Source of the DNA: Euclidia mi
Lineage: Eukaryota; Arthropoda; Insecta; Lepidoptera; Erebidae
DNA length: 64,000 bases
Assembly: GCA_944739405.2 (NCBI GenBank)
Contig: OX123184.2
Span: 791,501-855,500, forward strand
Direction: 5' to 3'
The notes under the pieces were generated by a model. That model saw only the letters and a list, made by a program, of their open reading frames with translations. It made no database searches and was not told the origin of the DNA. The position numbers were made by a program, and so were the translations under genes. Shown in pieces: positions 20,015 through 32,229 of this stretch. Position 1 is the first letter of the stretch. Every line of letters starts with the position of its first letter.

Positions 20015-21597
20015 AACACTCCTATCCATAAAAAAACGGGCACCTTACAGTCATTGGCTTTTCTATTTTTAGTAAGTCATTAGCATAAATGACTAGAGAT
20101 TTCTTATTATCAATGCGAATATATATTTTAACACTTTAAATCCTGGAATCGGTATTTTAGTCAATATAAACAAAGACCCGTGTTAAAATTGACATTTTTA
20201 TGGGTATAATGAAATTAAGACTACGAGATTTTTACTGAATTTTAATAAAAAAAAGAGGTTAAAAATAAAAATTAATAACGAGTATGACCTCCCCTTGCAG
20301 GGACTATGGCATGTAATCGTCTTGGCATAATTTCTACTAGGCTTTTGATGGTGTCCTATGGATAGTGTTCCCACTCAGCCGAGATCACATGTTTGAGCTC
20401 CCTGATGTTTTGTGGAAGTGGTTGGACAGCTCGTACTTGCCTTTTAAGGAGGTCTCAGACGTGCTCAATGGTGTTGAGATCGGGGCTCCGCGCTGGCCAA
20501 TCCAAACGACGAATACCGACCTCTTGCATATAAGCATCTACGTCGCCAGAATGGTGGGCCCGAGCATTATCGTCCATGTAAATGGCATCTTCACCAATTA
20601 CAGTCAGTGCGGGTTGTGCATGGTCACAAAGAATGTCTGTTATGTACCTTTGCGCATTTAGTGAGCCATTTTCAATGAAAATTAAGTACCCTAGCTGGAA
20701 GTTATGCCCGTCCAAAACATAACGGACCCTCCACCACAAGGGATGATTTCTTTAAAACACATGTCGGCATAGCGTTCCCCCAGATCTTCGTAACACTTGT
20801 CAACGTCGGACCTCACCATTTAGACAAATTCGAACCTCATCGGAGAAGAGTACGCTACTCCTGTCACCTAGTGTCCAAGATAGGCAATTTCTGGCGAACC
20901 TCAATCGAGCGATCCGGTGCTCACGGAGTAACTTGGGGGCCCGCGCTGGTGGTCGACTGCGTATGTCAGCCGCTTAAAGCCTTCTCCTCACAGTCCATAC
21001 TAACTTGTGCTCCTCGTACCTCTTCAAGGTTTCTTTTGAGGTGTATGTAACTGCATTTGCGGTTCCTCAGCGCCTGAGTCACTAAAAAGTGGTCGTCTCG
21101 TGGTTGTGTGCAACGTTTTCGTGGAGCCCCGACCTTAACCCCATTGAGTACGTCTGGGATCCCCCTAAAAGGCGAGTACAAGCTATCCAACCACTTCTAC
21201 AAAACATAAGGGAGTTCAAACATGTGATTTTGGCTGAGTGGGAACACATTCCACAGGACACCATCAAAAGCCTGGTGGAAAGTATGCCAAGATGATTACA
21301 TGCCGTAATCACTGCAAGGCGAGGTCATACTCGTAATTTATAACGAGTTTTATTTTTTATCGTCTTTGTTTATTAAAATACCATAAAATACTCGTAATTT
21401 CATTATACCCATAAAAATGTCCATTTTAACACGGCTCTCTGTTTAAATTGACTAAAATACCGATTCCAGGATTTAAAGTGTTAAAATATATAGTAAGAAA
21501 TTTCTAGTAATTTAGGCTAATTACACACTAAAAATATTAATATTATCAATAGAAAAGCCACTGACTGTAAGGTGCTCGTTTCTTTTGCAAAGGAGTT
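20015..21597 (-). mobile_element. Tc1-type element with inverted-duplicated ends, copy 2
   Basis: Identical in structure to 14582-16164: the same TA flanks, a minus-strand degenerate transposase (20263-21121) and an inverted plus-strand C-terminus (21122-21295). Confidence 0.85.
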
Positions 21598-21599
21598 TA

Positions 21600-23188
21600 T
21601 TAATGACTTACCTTTTTATTTAAAAAACATCAGTGATGTTGTACTTCTTGCAGATGATACGTCACTTACGTTTAAAGTAGACAGGAATAGGAATCAATTT
21701 GATGATGTAAATAATGCACTTATACAGGTAACACAATGGTTTACAGCAAACAACCTAGTACTTAATTCTAAAAAATACTAAATGCGTTAAATTTGCTTTA
21801 CCTAACGTTAGACAACTGGGACCTAATACTATGCTAGATAGGGAGAAACTTGATACAGTTGACTCGACAGTGTTTCTAGGCATAACATTAGATAATAAGT
21901 TACAATGGGGTGCACATATAGCATGTCTTTCAGGAAAGCTCAGCTCTGCTGCGTATGCTGTTAGAAAAGTTAGACAACTTACTGATGTCGACACGGCTCG
22001 TTTAGTGTATTTTAGCTATTTTCATAGTGTCATGTCCTACGACATTTTGTTATGGGGCAAAGCTGCGGATATTCAGAATATTTTCGTTCTACAGAAACGA
22101 GCGGTACGAGCAATATACATGTTAGGTGCAAAAGATACTCTTAGGGAACGCTTTAAGTCTATAGGGATTCTTACAGTAGCCTCGCACTTTTTATTTGCTA
22201 ATATATTATATATTAGGCAAAATATAGGTTAATTTACCACAAAAAATTACATACATAACATAAATACTCGAAACAGGCATAAGTTATATGCCCCTTATCA
22301 TTGTTTACATAAAGTTAATAATTCTTTTGTAGGGCTAGGTATTCGCATATACAATCAAATACCAATTAGTCTTTTAGAATTAGCATTTAGTACGTTTAAA
22401 AGTAAAATAAAAGACTGCCTTATTAGGAAAGGTTATTATACCATTAATGATTATTTCAGTGATAAGGGTAGATGGTCACTTACACTAGCCAACTCTTGAT
22501 CTTTGTACTTATTCAAAATTTATATAAATACCTTGCTTTTCAGTTTTTTTTATATAATATCTCTAGTTATTTTATATTTAAATGTTAATTTAGTGAATTA
22601 CCTAATAATACATGAATAGTTATTACTATTCATGTATTATTAGGTAATTTAACTTACTACATTTACATTTGCTTTGTTGTTCCACTAATTTTATTTAAAA
22701 AAATTGTAAATTTTGTGTATTTATATACCTACCGTCACTTTCTGTAAAATACATTTCTATCATAGTTCCGAACATGATCGCGAGTTGCCTACATTATAAG
22801 ACGTAAGTGGATGCTCCTGTTACACAAGATTCATACTAGAAGGCTACTACAGCACTTAAATTGGTAACTTCATTAATTATTTAAGTATTATGTATGTTCC
22901 TAATTACTATTTACAAGTAATTAATTACAATGTGATACAGTTGCAGCTCCTTACAAAAACAAAACAAAATATGTACCATAACGAGAGATTAAAGGCGATT
23001 AAAAAGAGTGGCCACGAGTTTTATTGCCCGTTCTGTCTCGTGGTTCTTTCTACCTATTGCTTTGCGAACGAGGCAGTAAATGTAAATGTAGAAGCATTAA
23101 GTAATTTACTTTTAAATTTCATGTTCATAAGCGTCACCTTGTGACCTAGATGAATAAATGATTTTTGACTTGACTTGACTTGACTTGA
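21600..23188 (+). pseudogene. LINE E 3' part, copy 2
   Basis: Same as 16167-17755: LADD-containing RT end, 133-codon thumb-region frame at 21831-22232, hairpin at 22596-22649, and (TTGAC)n tail. Confidence 0.85.
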
Positions 23189-23843
23189 TACATATATACT
23201 TAATTTTTGTAAATACATACATAAATACATACATACTGAAACTACTCAAAATCTTATACTACTAATAATATTACTCAAAGACTTTGACTTTGACTCGACT
23301 TTGTTATCTACTCATGAACCACCGACTGCTTCACCTCACAACACAATCACTTCAATCACTTTAACTACCTAGGTGTAGGTACTACCTAGGTAGTTAAAGT
23401 GATTGAATCATAAAGCCCACTATAATTCCTCACGTTTTGTGATGCATTTAAAACTAAAGAATTGCTCATATTGCCGAATTTCCGATTTTAATCTAATAGC
23501 AAGCAGTACAATGTTGAAATAACTATATTATGAAATAACTTTGTATGGTGCCAATACAACCTTTACTTATCAACAATTATGAGCTATCTCTACATTAAAT
23601 TGCTTTGATTTTAAAGAAATTTTCAGTAATTCGCTGTCTCGCTAGTGAACTAACGTTAGTGCCACTATTGTTCAGCTTGCCTTATGATATGCCTTGTGAT
23701 ATTCAACTTTATACTTTTGTGCTTTTTGTAACACAATACGGTTTTTCAAGTAAGTATTTGGAGGTACATCATCGTCGTCCCAGAGTAATTACGGGTGCAG
23801 CCAAGAGTTTTCGTCTTGGAACTAGGGGTTCGCTTTTTTTTTT
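23189..23843. other. Intronic sequence between LINE E and SINE, copy 2
   Basis: Same content as 17756-18410, including the 22-bp-arm hairpin at 23353-23405. Confidence 0.5.
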
Positions 23844-24035
23844 CACACCATTTCGCCATGAATTTTAGGTCCCACGTAATAGGGGATGAGTCTATTGCCG
23901 TTACCGGGCACATCACCAGATTCCGTGCTGCTACTGAGAATTTGGAAAAACCCAGTAACACTCCCGACCCGGGAATCGAAACCGGGACCTCCGATCAGCA
24001 GTCGCATACGCTATCCACTGGACCACAGAGGCAGT
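23844..24035 (-). mobile_element. tRNA-headed SINE, copy 2
   Basis: Same SINE as at 18411-18602, carried by the duplication. Confidence 0.8.
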
Positions 24036-24149
24036 CTCAGGATTCGCTTACTGGTCGATTATTTGATATCTCTAAGATAGGGATAACGATACTGTGTGGT
24101 GTAGCCGAGTGTTGGTATGTACTGTAGTGGTATATGATGGGCGTCATAC

Positions 24150-25064
24150 CGAGCACTTTCTTCTCGATGGTGCGCGAGAGCTGTCCGCGCTCCGCCTCCA
24201 GCTCGAGGAACGCCATGAAGCGCTGCGTGGCGGCGCGCGCTGACGACGGCTCGCGCGACAGCGGCGGCGTGTACTGTGTGGTGTACCTGTTGGCGGGGCT
24301 GAGCGGTGCGGGGGGCGCGGGGGGGTGGTGCGTCGCGCGGCTGCAGCAGCTCGGGGTGCTCGCCGATGTGTGAGGCGGCGGCGTGTACTGTGTGGTGTAC
24401 CTGTTGGCGGGGCTGAGCGGTGCGGGGGGCGCGGGGGGGTGGTGCGTCGCGCGGCTGCAGCAGCTCGGGGTGCTCGCCGATGTGTGAGGCGGCGGCGTGT
24501 ACTGTGTGGTGTACCTGTTGGCGGGGCTGAGCGGTTCGGGGGGCGCGGGGAGGGCGTCGCGTGGCTGCAGCAGCTCGGGGTGCTCGCCGATGTGTGAGGC
24601 GGCGGCGTGTACTGTGTGGTGTACCTGTTGGCGGGGCTGAGCGGTGCGGGGGGCGCGGGGGGGTGGTGCGTCGCGCGGCTGCAGCAGCTCGGGGTGCTCG
24701 CCGATGTGTGAGGCGGCGGCGTGTACTGTGTGGTGTACCTGTTGGCGGGGCTGAGCGGTGCGGGGGGCGCGGGGAGGGTGTCGCGCGGCTGCAGCAGCTC
24801 GGGGTGCTCGCCGATGTGTGAGGCGGCGGCGTGTACTGTGTGGTGTACCTGTTGGCGGGGCTGAGCGGTGCGGGGGGCGCGGGGAGGGCGTCGCGCGGCT
24901 GCAGCAGCTCGGGGTGCTCGCCGATGTGTGAGGCGGCGGCGTGTACTGTGTGGTGTATCTGTTGGCGGGGCTAAGCGGTGCGGGGGGCGCGGGGAGGGCG
25001 TCGCGCGGCCGCAGCAGCTCGGGGTGCTCGCCGATGGTGTCGCTCAGCGCCGCGATCATCACGT
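24150..25064 (-). CDS. Composite exon B3-A2 created by the triplication (915 nt, in frame)
   Basis: The exon B acceptor and ACGTGATG at 25064 open a frame that stays open through seven minisatellite units. It crosses the junction at 24261-24263 in frame as TTQYTPP-LSREPSSARAATQRF and ends at the exon A donor CTCG|GTATGA (24150). Entry and exit phases are both 1, and the length is exactly 305 codons. Inclusion would therefore add about 305 residues without disturbing downstream frame. Exon A normally starts MMFSSSLSREPSS, so the first seven residues are replaced by repeat-encoded sequence. The open frame is seen directly. Use in mRNA is unproven. Confidence 0.55.
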
Positions 25065-25130
25065 CTGCAACACACCCCACATACCCCACACCCACGCTTA
25101 TTATATGTTATTTTAGTTATGATCAATACT

Positions 25131-25446
25131 GATTTACTAAAGGTAGACCCACTACTGATGCGGGTGTTGCTCTCATAAAACACGTTTATAATGCTTGGGA
25201 GTCATCTAAAAATGCTATCGGAGTATTCTGTGACCTCTCAAAAGCATTTGATTGTGTTCATCACGACACACTCTTGCGTAAGCTACGCCACTACGGCATA
25301 GAGGAAATCGCACTTAGTGTTGTCGAGTCATACCTGCGGCAGAGATTTCAGTGCGTCGATGCAAATGGGACTACATCCTCTAAATTACCTATACAGTTAG
25401 GCGTTCCACAAGGTTAAATTTTAGGTCCTTTTCTATTCCTTGTTTA
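25131..25446 (+). pseudogene. LINE E 5' fragment, copy 3
   Basis: Same RT palm fragment and internal stop as at 14266. Confidence 0.85.
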
Positions 25447-27029
25447 AACACTCCTATCCATAAAAAAACGGGCACCTTACAGTCATTGGCTTTTCTATTT
25501 TTAGTAAGTCATTAGCATAAATGACTAGAGATTTCTTATTATCAATGCGAATATATATTTTAACACTTTAAATCCTGGAATCGGTATTTTAGTCAATATA
25601 AACAAAGACCCGTGTTAAAATTGACATTTTTATGGGTATAATGAAATTAAGACTACGAGATTTTTACTGAATTTTAATAAAAAAAAGAGGTTAAAAATAA
25701 AAATTAATAACGAGTATGACCTCCCCTTGCAGGGACTATGGCATGTAATCGTCTTGGCATAATTTCTACTAGGCTTTTGATGGTGTCCTATGGATAGTGT
25801 TCCCACTCAGCCGAGATCACATGTTTGAGCTCCCTGATGTTTTGTGGAAGTGGTTGGACAGCTCGTACTTGCCTTTTAAGGAGGTCTCAGACGTGCTCAA
25901 TGGTGTTGAGATCGGGGCTCCGCGCTGGCCAATCCAAACGACGAATACCGACCTCTTGCATATAAGCATCTACGTCGCCAGAATGGTGGGCCCGAGCATT
26001 ATCGTCCATGTAAATGGCATCTTCACCAATTACAGTCAGTGCGGGTTGTGCATGGTCACAAAGAATGTCTGTTATGTACCTTTGCGCATTTAGTGAGCCA
26101 TTTTCAATGAAAATTAAGTACCCTAGCTGGAAGTTATGCCCGTCCAAAACATAACGGACCCTCCACCACAAGGGATGATTTCTTTAAAACACATGTCGGC
26201 ATAGCGTTCCCCCAGATCTTCGTAACACTTGTCAACGTCGGACCTCACCATTTAGACAAATTCGAACCTCATCGGAGAAGAGTACGCTACTCCTGTCACC
26301 TAGTGTCCAAGATAGGCAATTTCTGGCGAACCTCAATCGAGCGATCCGGTGCTCACGGAGTAACTTGGGGGCCCGCGCTGGTGGTCGACTGCGTATGTCA
26401 GCCGCTTAAAGCCTTCTCCTCACAGTCCATACTAACTTGTGCTCCTCGTACCTCTTCAAGGTTTCTTTTGAGGTGTATGTAACTGCATTTGCGGTTCCTC
26501 AGCGCCTGAGTCACTAAAAAGTGGTCGTCTCGTGGTTGTGTGCAACGTTTTCGTGGAGCCCCGACCTTAACCTCATTGAGTACGTCTGGGATCCCCCTAA
26601 AAGGCGAGTACAAGCTATCCAACCACTTCTACAAAACATAAGGGAGTTCAAACATGTGATTTTGGCTGAGTGGGAACACATTCCACAGGACACCATCAAA
26701 AGCCTGGTGGAAAGTATGCCAAGATGATTACATGCCGTAATCACTGCAAGGCGAGGTCATACTCGTAATTTATAACGAGTTTTATTTTTTATCGTCTTTG
26801 TTTATTAAAATACCATAAAATACTCGTAATTTCATTATACCCATAAAAATGTCCATTTTAACACGGCTCTCTGTTTAAATTGACTAAAATACCGATTCCA
26901 GGATTTAAAGTGTTAAAATATATAGTAAGAAATTTCTAGTAATTTAGGCTAATTACACACTAAAAATATTAATATTATCAATAGAAAAGCCACTGACTGT
27001 AAGGTGCTCGTTTCTTTTGCAAAGGAGTT
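25447..27029 (-). mobile_element. Tc1-type element with inverted-duplicated ends, copy 3
   Basis: Same structure as 14582-16164, with a minus-strand degenerate transposase (25695-26553) and an inverted C-terminus (26554-26727). It carries a private C-to-T change giving SPDLNLIEYVW. Confidence 0.85.
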
Positions 27030-27031
27030 TA

Positions 27032-28620
27032 TTAATGACTTACCTTTTTATTTAAAAAACATCAGTGATGTTGTACTTCTTGCAGATGATACGTCACTTA
27101 CGTTTAAAGTAGACAGGAATAGGAATCAATTTGATGATGTAAATAATGCACTTATACAGGTAACACAATGGTTTACAGCAAACAACCTAGTACTTAATTC
27201 TAAAAAATACTAAATGCGTTAAATTTGCTTTACCTAACGTTAGACAACTGGGACCTAATACTATGCTAGATAGGGAGAAACTTGATACAGTTGACTCGAC
27301 AGTGTTTCTAGGCATAACATTAGATAATAAGTTACAATGGGGTGCACATATAGCATGTCTTTCAGGAAAGCTCAGCTCTGCTGCGTATGCTGTTAGAAAA
27401 GTTAGACAACTTACTGATGTCGACACGGCTCGTTTAGTGTATTTTAGCTATTTTCATAGTGTCATGTCCTACGACATTTTGTTATGGGGCAAAGCTGCGG
27501 ATATTCAGAATATTTTCGTTCTACAGAAACGAGCGGTACGAGCAATATACATGTTAGGTGCAAAAGATACTCTTAGGGAACGCTTTAAGTCTATAGGGAT
27601 TCTTACAGTAGCCTCGCACTTTTTATTTGCTAATATATTATATATTAGGCAAAATATAGGTTAATTTACCACAAAAAATTACATACATAACATAAATACT
27701 CGAAACAGGCATAAGTTATATGCCCCTTATCATTGTTTACATAAAGTTAATAATTCTTTTGTAGGGCTAGGTATTCGCATATACAATCAAATACCAATTA
27801 GTCTTTTAGAATTAGCATTTAGTACGTTTAAAAGTAAAATAAAAGACTGCCTTATTAGGAAAGGTTATTATACCATTAATGATTATTTCAGTGATAAGGG
27901 TAGATGGTCACTTACACTAGCCAACTCTTGATCTTTGTACTTATTCAAAATTTATATAAATACCTTGCTTTTCAGTTTTTTTTATATAATATCTCTAGTT
28001 ATTTTATATTTAAATGTTAATTTAGTGAATTACCTAATAATACATGAATAGTTATTACTATTCATGTATTATTAGGTAATTTAACTTACTACATTTACAT
28101 TTGCTTTGTTGTTCCACTAATTTTATTTAAAAAAATTGTAAATTTTGTGTATTTATATACCTACCGTCACTTTCTGTAAAATACATTTCTATCATAGTTC
28201 CGAACATGATCGCGAGTTGCCTACATTATAAGACGTAAGTGGATGCTCCTGTTACACAAGATTCATACTAGAAGGCTACTACAGCACTTAAATTGGTAAC
28301 TTCATTAATTATTTAAGTATTATGTATGTTCCTAATTACTATTTACAAGTAATTAATTACAATGTGATACAGTTGCAGCTCCTTACAAAAACAAAACAAA
28401 ATATGTACCATAACGAGAGATTAAAGGCGATTAAAAAGAGTGGCCACGAGTTTTATTGCCCGTTCTGTCTCGTGGTTCTTTCTACCTATTGCTTTGCGAA
28501 CGAGGCAGTAAATGTAAATGTAGAAGCATTAAGTAATTTACTTTTAAATTTCATGTTCATAAGCGTCACCTTGTGACCTAGATGAATAAATGATTTTTGA
28601 CTTGACTTGACTTGACTTGA
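27032..28620 (+). pseudogene. LINE E 3' part, copy 3
   Basis: Same as 16167-17755. Thumb-region frame at 27263-27664, hairpin at 28028-28081, (TTGAC)n tail near 28620. Confidence 0.85.
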
Positions 28621-29275
28621 TACATATATACTTAATTTTTGTAAATACATACATAAATACATACATACTGAAACTACTCAAAATCTTATACTACTAATAA
28701 TATTACTCAAAGACTTTGACTTTGACTCGACTTTGTTATCTACTCATGAACCACCGACTGCTTCACCTCACAACACAATCACTTCAATCACTTTAACTAC
28801 CTAGGTGTAGGTACTACCTAGGTAGTTAAAGTGATTGAATCATAAAGCCCACTATAATTCCTCACGTTTTGTGATGCATTTAAAACTAAAGAATTGCTCA
28901 TATTGCCGAATTTCCGATTTTAATCTAATAGCAAGCAGTACAATGTTGAAATAACTATATTATGAAATAACTTTGTATGGTGCCAATACAACCTTTACTT
29001 ATCAACAATTATGAGCTATCTCTACATTAAATTGCTTTGATTTTAAAGAAATTTTCAGTAATTCGCTGTCTCGCTAGTGAACTAACGTTAGTGCCACTAT
29101 TGTTCAGCTTGCCTTATGATATGCCTTGTGATATTCAACTTTATACTTTTGTGCTTTTTGTAACACAATACGGTTTTTCAAGTAAGTATTTGGAGGTACA
29201 TCATCGTCGTCCCAGAGTAATTACGGGTGCAGCCAAGAGTTTTCGTCTTGGAACTAGGGGTTCGCTTTTTTTTTT
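28621..29275. other. Intronic sequence between LINE E and SINE, copy 3
   Basis: Same content as 17756-18410, with the hairpin at 28785-28837. Confidence 0.5.
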
Positions 29276-29467
29276 CACACCATTTCGCCATGAATTTTAG
29301 GTCTCACGTAATAGGGGATGAGTCTATTGCCGTTACCGGGCACATCACCAGATTCCGTGCTGCTACTGAGAATTTGGAAAAACCCAGTAACACTCCCGAC
29401 CCGGGAATCGAAACCGGGACCTCCGATCAGCAGTCGCATACGCTATCCACTGGACCACAGAGGCAGT
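29276..29467 (-). mobile_element. tRNA-headed SINE, copy 3
   Basis: Same SINE as at 18411-18602, with one private substitution near 29303. Confidence 0.8.
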
Positions 29468-29581
29468 CTCAGGATTCGCTTACTGGTCGATTATTTGATA
29501 TCTCTAAGATAGGGATAACGATACTGTGTGGTGTAGCCGAGTGTTGGTATGTACTGTAGTGGTATATGATGGGCGTCATAC

Positions 29582-29711
29582 CGAGCACTTTCTTCTCGAT
29601 GGTGCGCGAGAGCTGTCCGCGCTCCGCCTCCAGCTCGAGGAACGCCATGAAGCGCTGCGTGGCGGCGCGCGCTGACGACGGCTCGCGCGACAGCGACGAC
29701 GAGAACATCAT
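29582..29711 (-). CDS. Host gene, exon A (complete, A3)
   Basis: The acceptor TGGACAG precedes ATGATGTTCTCG. The exon encodes MMFSSSLSREPSSARAATQR..., then FMAFLELEAERGQLSRTIEK, KVL and one base of the next codon, and ends at CTCG|GTATGA. It is 130 nt: phase 0 entry matches the exon at 30040 and phase 1 exit matches exon B. The region FLELEAERGQLSRTIEKKVL is a likely amphipathic helix. This is the only complete copy of exon A. The copies at 18717 and 24150 lack its first 7 codons. Confidence 0.8.
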
Positions 29712-29815
29712 CTGTCCACACACATACACACTTTTACTACTTCTGCCTTCAAACATCAACCTTCTACACGCACACATCAAACTTGTGTGGCCAACTTTAG
29801 CGGTCATAGCGTGAC

Positions 29816-29995
29816 TTGGCATGTCATTCGTAATAGGTTAACAAAGATAAACAACGCTTTCCCAGGTCACCACTTAGATGGGTGGCATGTGGTATTAACA
29901 TTAGAGCGCTGTCGCATTGGAGAGCCGCAAAGATGTCGATCCTCCTTCTTTTTTCAGGACTTGAATCAGAAGGCCGTGTGGAAGGCCTGTTGGGC
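29816..29995 (+). repeat. 5S-rRNA-like SINE remnant
   Basis: The text GGTTAACAAAGATAAACAACGC...GGTCACCACTTAGATGGGTGGC resembles the internal-promoter region of 5S rRNA (AAGTTAAGCAACG...ACTTGGATGGGTGACC), but diverged. A second related copy lies at 50775-50990. It sits in the intron between exons at 29711 and 30040. Confidence 0.5.
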
Positions 29996-30039
29996 ACACA
30001 TTGACACGTCAAGCGGTGAGTATGTGAGTGTGGAGGTAC

Positions 30040-30173
30040 CTTGACGAGCTGGTAGATGATCTCCTCGAGTGTGTACTCGGTGTAGAGCGAGTCGGCCGCC
30101 TTCATCTTGTCCATCACCTCCTCGTACTCCTCCTCCGAGATGATCTGTCCGTCGCGCTCGTAGTCCGACGTGC
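30040..30173 (-). CDS. Host gene, exon GTSDYERDGQ...
   Basis: The acceptor GTGGCAG precedes GCACGTCGGAC. Two bases complete a Ser codon with the A left by the exon at 32545. Then come 44 codons, TSDYERDGQIISEEEYEEVM..., ending QLVK at the donor AAG|GTACCT. The exon is strongly acidic (SEEEYEEVMDKMKAADSLYTEYTLEE) and probably helical. It exits in phase 0 into exon A. Confidence 0.82.
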
Positions 30174-30583
30174 CTGCCACACAACCATTACATGTAGTCA
30201 CACGCTGCCTGCGGCACCAGCTTGAAGGATCTGGTCCATAACGAGCTTAACATGCGGCTAAAAAGCATACATTTCTCTGTCGTGGGAAGAATATACCTTC
30301 AATATAGTTCGCTGTAGGAAAGAAATGAATGTAAACACGTTTTATTATAAAAGAGTCCAAAGGCCTTCTTGCAGTATTAGGTGTAAAAAATCTGGTATCA
30401 AGATTTTTTTTATTTCATTGAAGAATTGAAATTTTGTCACAGTAGTATCTACTTATTGAGTTTCGGTTAGACTGACCAGGTTGGACTCTTTTAGCTATGG
30501 CATATCAAAAGATGGTTTCAACCGAAATGACCGAGCTTCGAAGGTTGGCTAACATATAAATATAATTGTATTAGGTATATTTT
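30174..30583. other. Intron, nothing recognised
   Basis: Non-coding AT-rich intron sequence up to the SINE target duplication. Confidence 0.5.
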
Positions 30584-30596
30584 GGTTATACGCATT

Positions 30597-30849
30597 TTTA
30601 TAGGCTCACCCACGTATCCCCGAAGGGGTAGGCAGAGGTGTAATATTACACCCACATTTCGCCATGATTTTTTTAAGTCCCACGTAATAGGGGGCGAGCC
30701 TATTGCCGTACCGGGCACGTTACCAGACTCCGTGCTGCTACTGAGAATTTCCTAACGGAAAAACCCAATAACACTTTGCTCGACCCGGGAATCGAACCCG
30801 AGACCTCCCAATCCCACGCGCATATTTAGGCCGCGAGACCAACGAGGCA
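30597..30849 (-). mobile_element. tRNA-headed SINE with 13-bp target duplication
   Basis: It is flanked by GGTTATACGCATT at 30584-30596 and 30850-30862. On the minus strand it has GCCTCGTTGGTCTCGCGGCC (A box), GGTTCGATTCCCGGGTCGAG (B box), GGCAATAGGCTCGCCCCC and the CTGCCTACCCCTTCGGGG tail. This is a complete insertion. Confidence 0.92.
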
Positions 30850-30862
30850 GGTTATACGCATT

Positions 30863-32048
30863 GAATGTATAAATAATAATATAATTATTCATTTATGCAA
30901 CCTCTTGTCTTGGATCGAAGCTCTCAACTCCCTGAGTACCTAATTATATCAAGTCAATGGCGAGAGCTCTCTAGGGCCTTTCACTGCCTAATAACGGATA
31001 AGTGAGCACTTTGAATTGTCATGTAACTGTCTAACGCCAGTGTTCTTTATAGAAATCTCCGAATAGGCTTGTGTCCACTAAGAATAAATGGGTTTGATTG
31101 TAGTATCTATAGATTCATTATGATTTTAACATGTCAATGAAGTTTATTATTTATTGTAAAAACGTAAGATTAATGTAAGTAGTGTGTTTATTATAAAAAG
31201 GTAAGTGTGTATCTAAAAATAATGTACTTATTCTTGTGACAGTGAACACCAATCAGAGTGCATTACGTCAAACAGTACGTCCGCCATTCATGTTGTTGGC
31301 CTTTTAATAGTAAATACAACTAAAACGTCAAACTTTCTACCTGTCAAATCGAATATAACAAAATAAAAGTGGGTACATCAGACCAGACTTCATTCACGGT
31401 TTGTTTTGTTTTGGACTTTGTGATATCACTCAACCGCCATGATGGTTTACAGCGTTTTCGTGTCAAATTCAAAAAGGTTTTTTAAAAGTCGTAATTAGTA
31501 ATTTTAGTTTAACATCTTATAAAGGAACGAATCAATCGCTAATTACATTTTAGGACACAAGACTATTATGACTTCACGATAACGTACACAGATTAAAAAC
31601 TCAAAGAAAGGCGTTAAATGATTCACAAATTAATCAGTTTAATAAATAATAACATAGTGTGCTATAAGAGGGCTAGATAATCGACTCCAATAACCAGTTA
31701 TGATAAAGATGCTGCCATTCTTCTAGTATAGTAGCTGCAGCGACTCAGTTAGGCTAAAGGTCGATGATGTACGATAATTGACCAAAGGCAATTCTTTTTG
31801 GTTTCGAGCATGTGCTCTAATATATGCCTAACGAGCCAAAATTACGCCTTCGAAGCCCGGTAGCAGGTGCAGCAGAATACAGAGTTGTGGGTTAGGACAA
31901 AGTAGCTTTTAGGTCTAGTTTTATTCCTTGAAAGTGTCGGTTTCTAGTTTCTACTTCTTATATTTAGCCAGTAAAAAAATTTATTTATGTAGTTTACTTT
32001 TTACTCGAGTTCTAGGTATGTATTACAATGTATCTATCATGTTTGTTG

Positions 32049-32050
<2 letters not shown>
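30863..32050. other. Intron sequence, nothing recognised
   Basis: AT-rich, non-coding. There is a TTTGTTTTGTTTTGG patch near 31400 and otherwise no recognised family. Confidence 0.4.

Positions 32051-32051
<1 letters not shown>

Positions 32052-32125
<74 letters not shown>
32052..32125. repeat. (TA)n microsatellite
   Basis: About 36 uninterrupted TA units, bounded by TATGTATG-rich sequence on both sides. Confidence 0.95.
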
Positions 32126-32128
<3 letters not shown>

Positions 32129-32229
32129 TATATAATTTATATTGTATGTATGTATCATGTATATACTTAATCTATGTATGTGTAAGTATTTATATGTGAT
32201 ATGTAAATGTATGTATGTATATTATGTAA

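Larger units (their letters stand above)
18828..24260. repeat. 5.43-kb tandem segmental duplication, copy 2 (5433 bp)
   Basis: It matches copy 1 base for base except for a few positions. There is one extra G in the minisatellite (about 19214-19221), a T in place of C at the counterpart of 14289, and C for T at 24250 relative to 18817. It has seven minisatellite units because the diverged eighth unit is outside the duplicated segment. Confidence 0.95.
24261..29692. repeat. 5.43-kb tandem segmental duplication, copy 3 (5432 bp)
   Basis: It matches copies 1 and 2 with isolated substitutions, for example CTTAACCTCATT near 26573 and AGGTCTCACG near 29303, where the others have C. On the right it runs into the unduplicated exon A (CGCGACAGCGACGACGAGAA), which marks the parental breakpoint. 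Confidence 0.95.

Noticed and set aside
31928..32170. 80-codon frame ending in repeated IY
   Set aside because: It is the (TA)n microsatellite translated.
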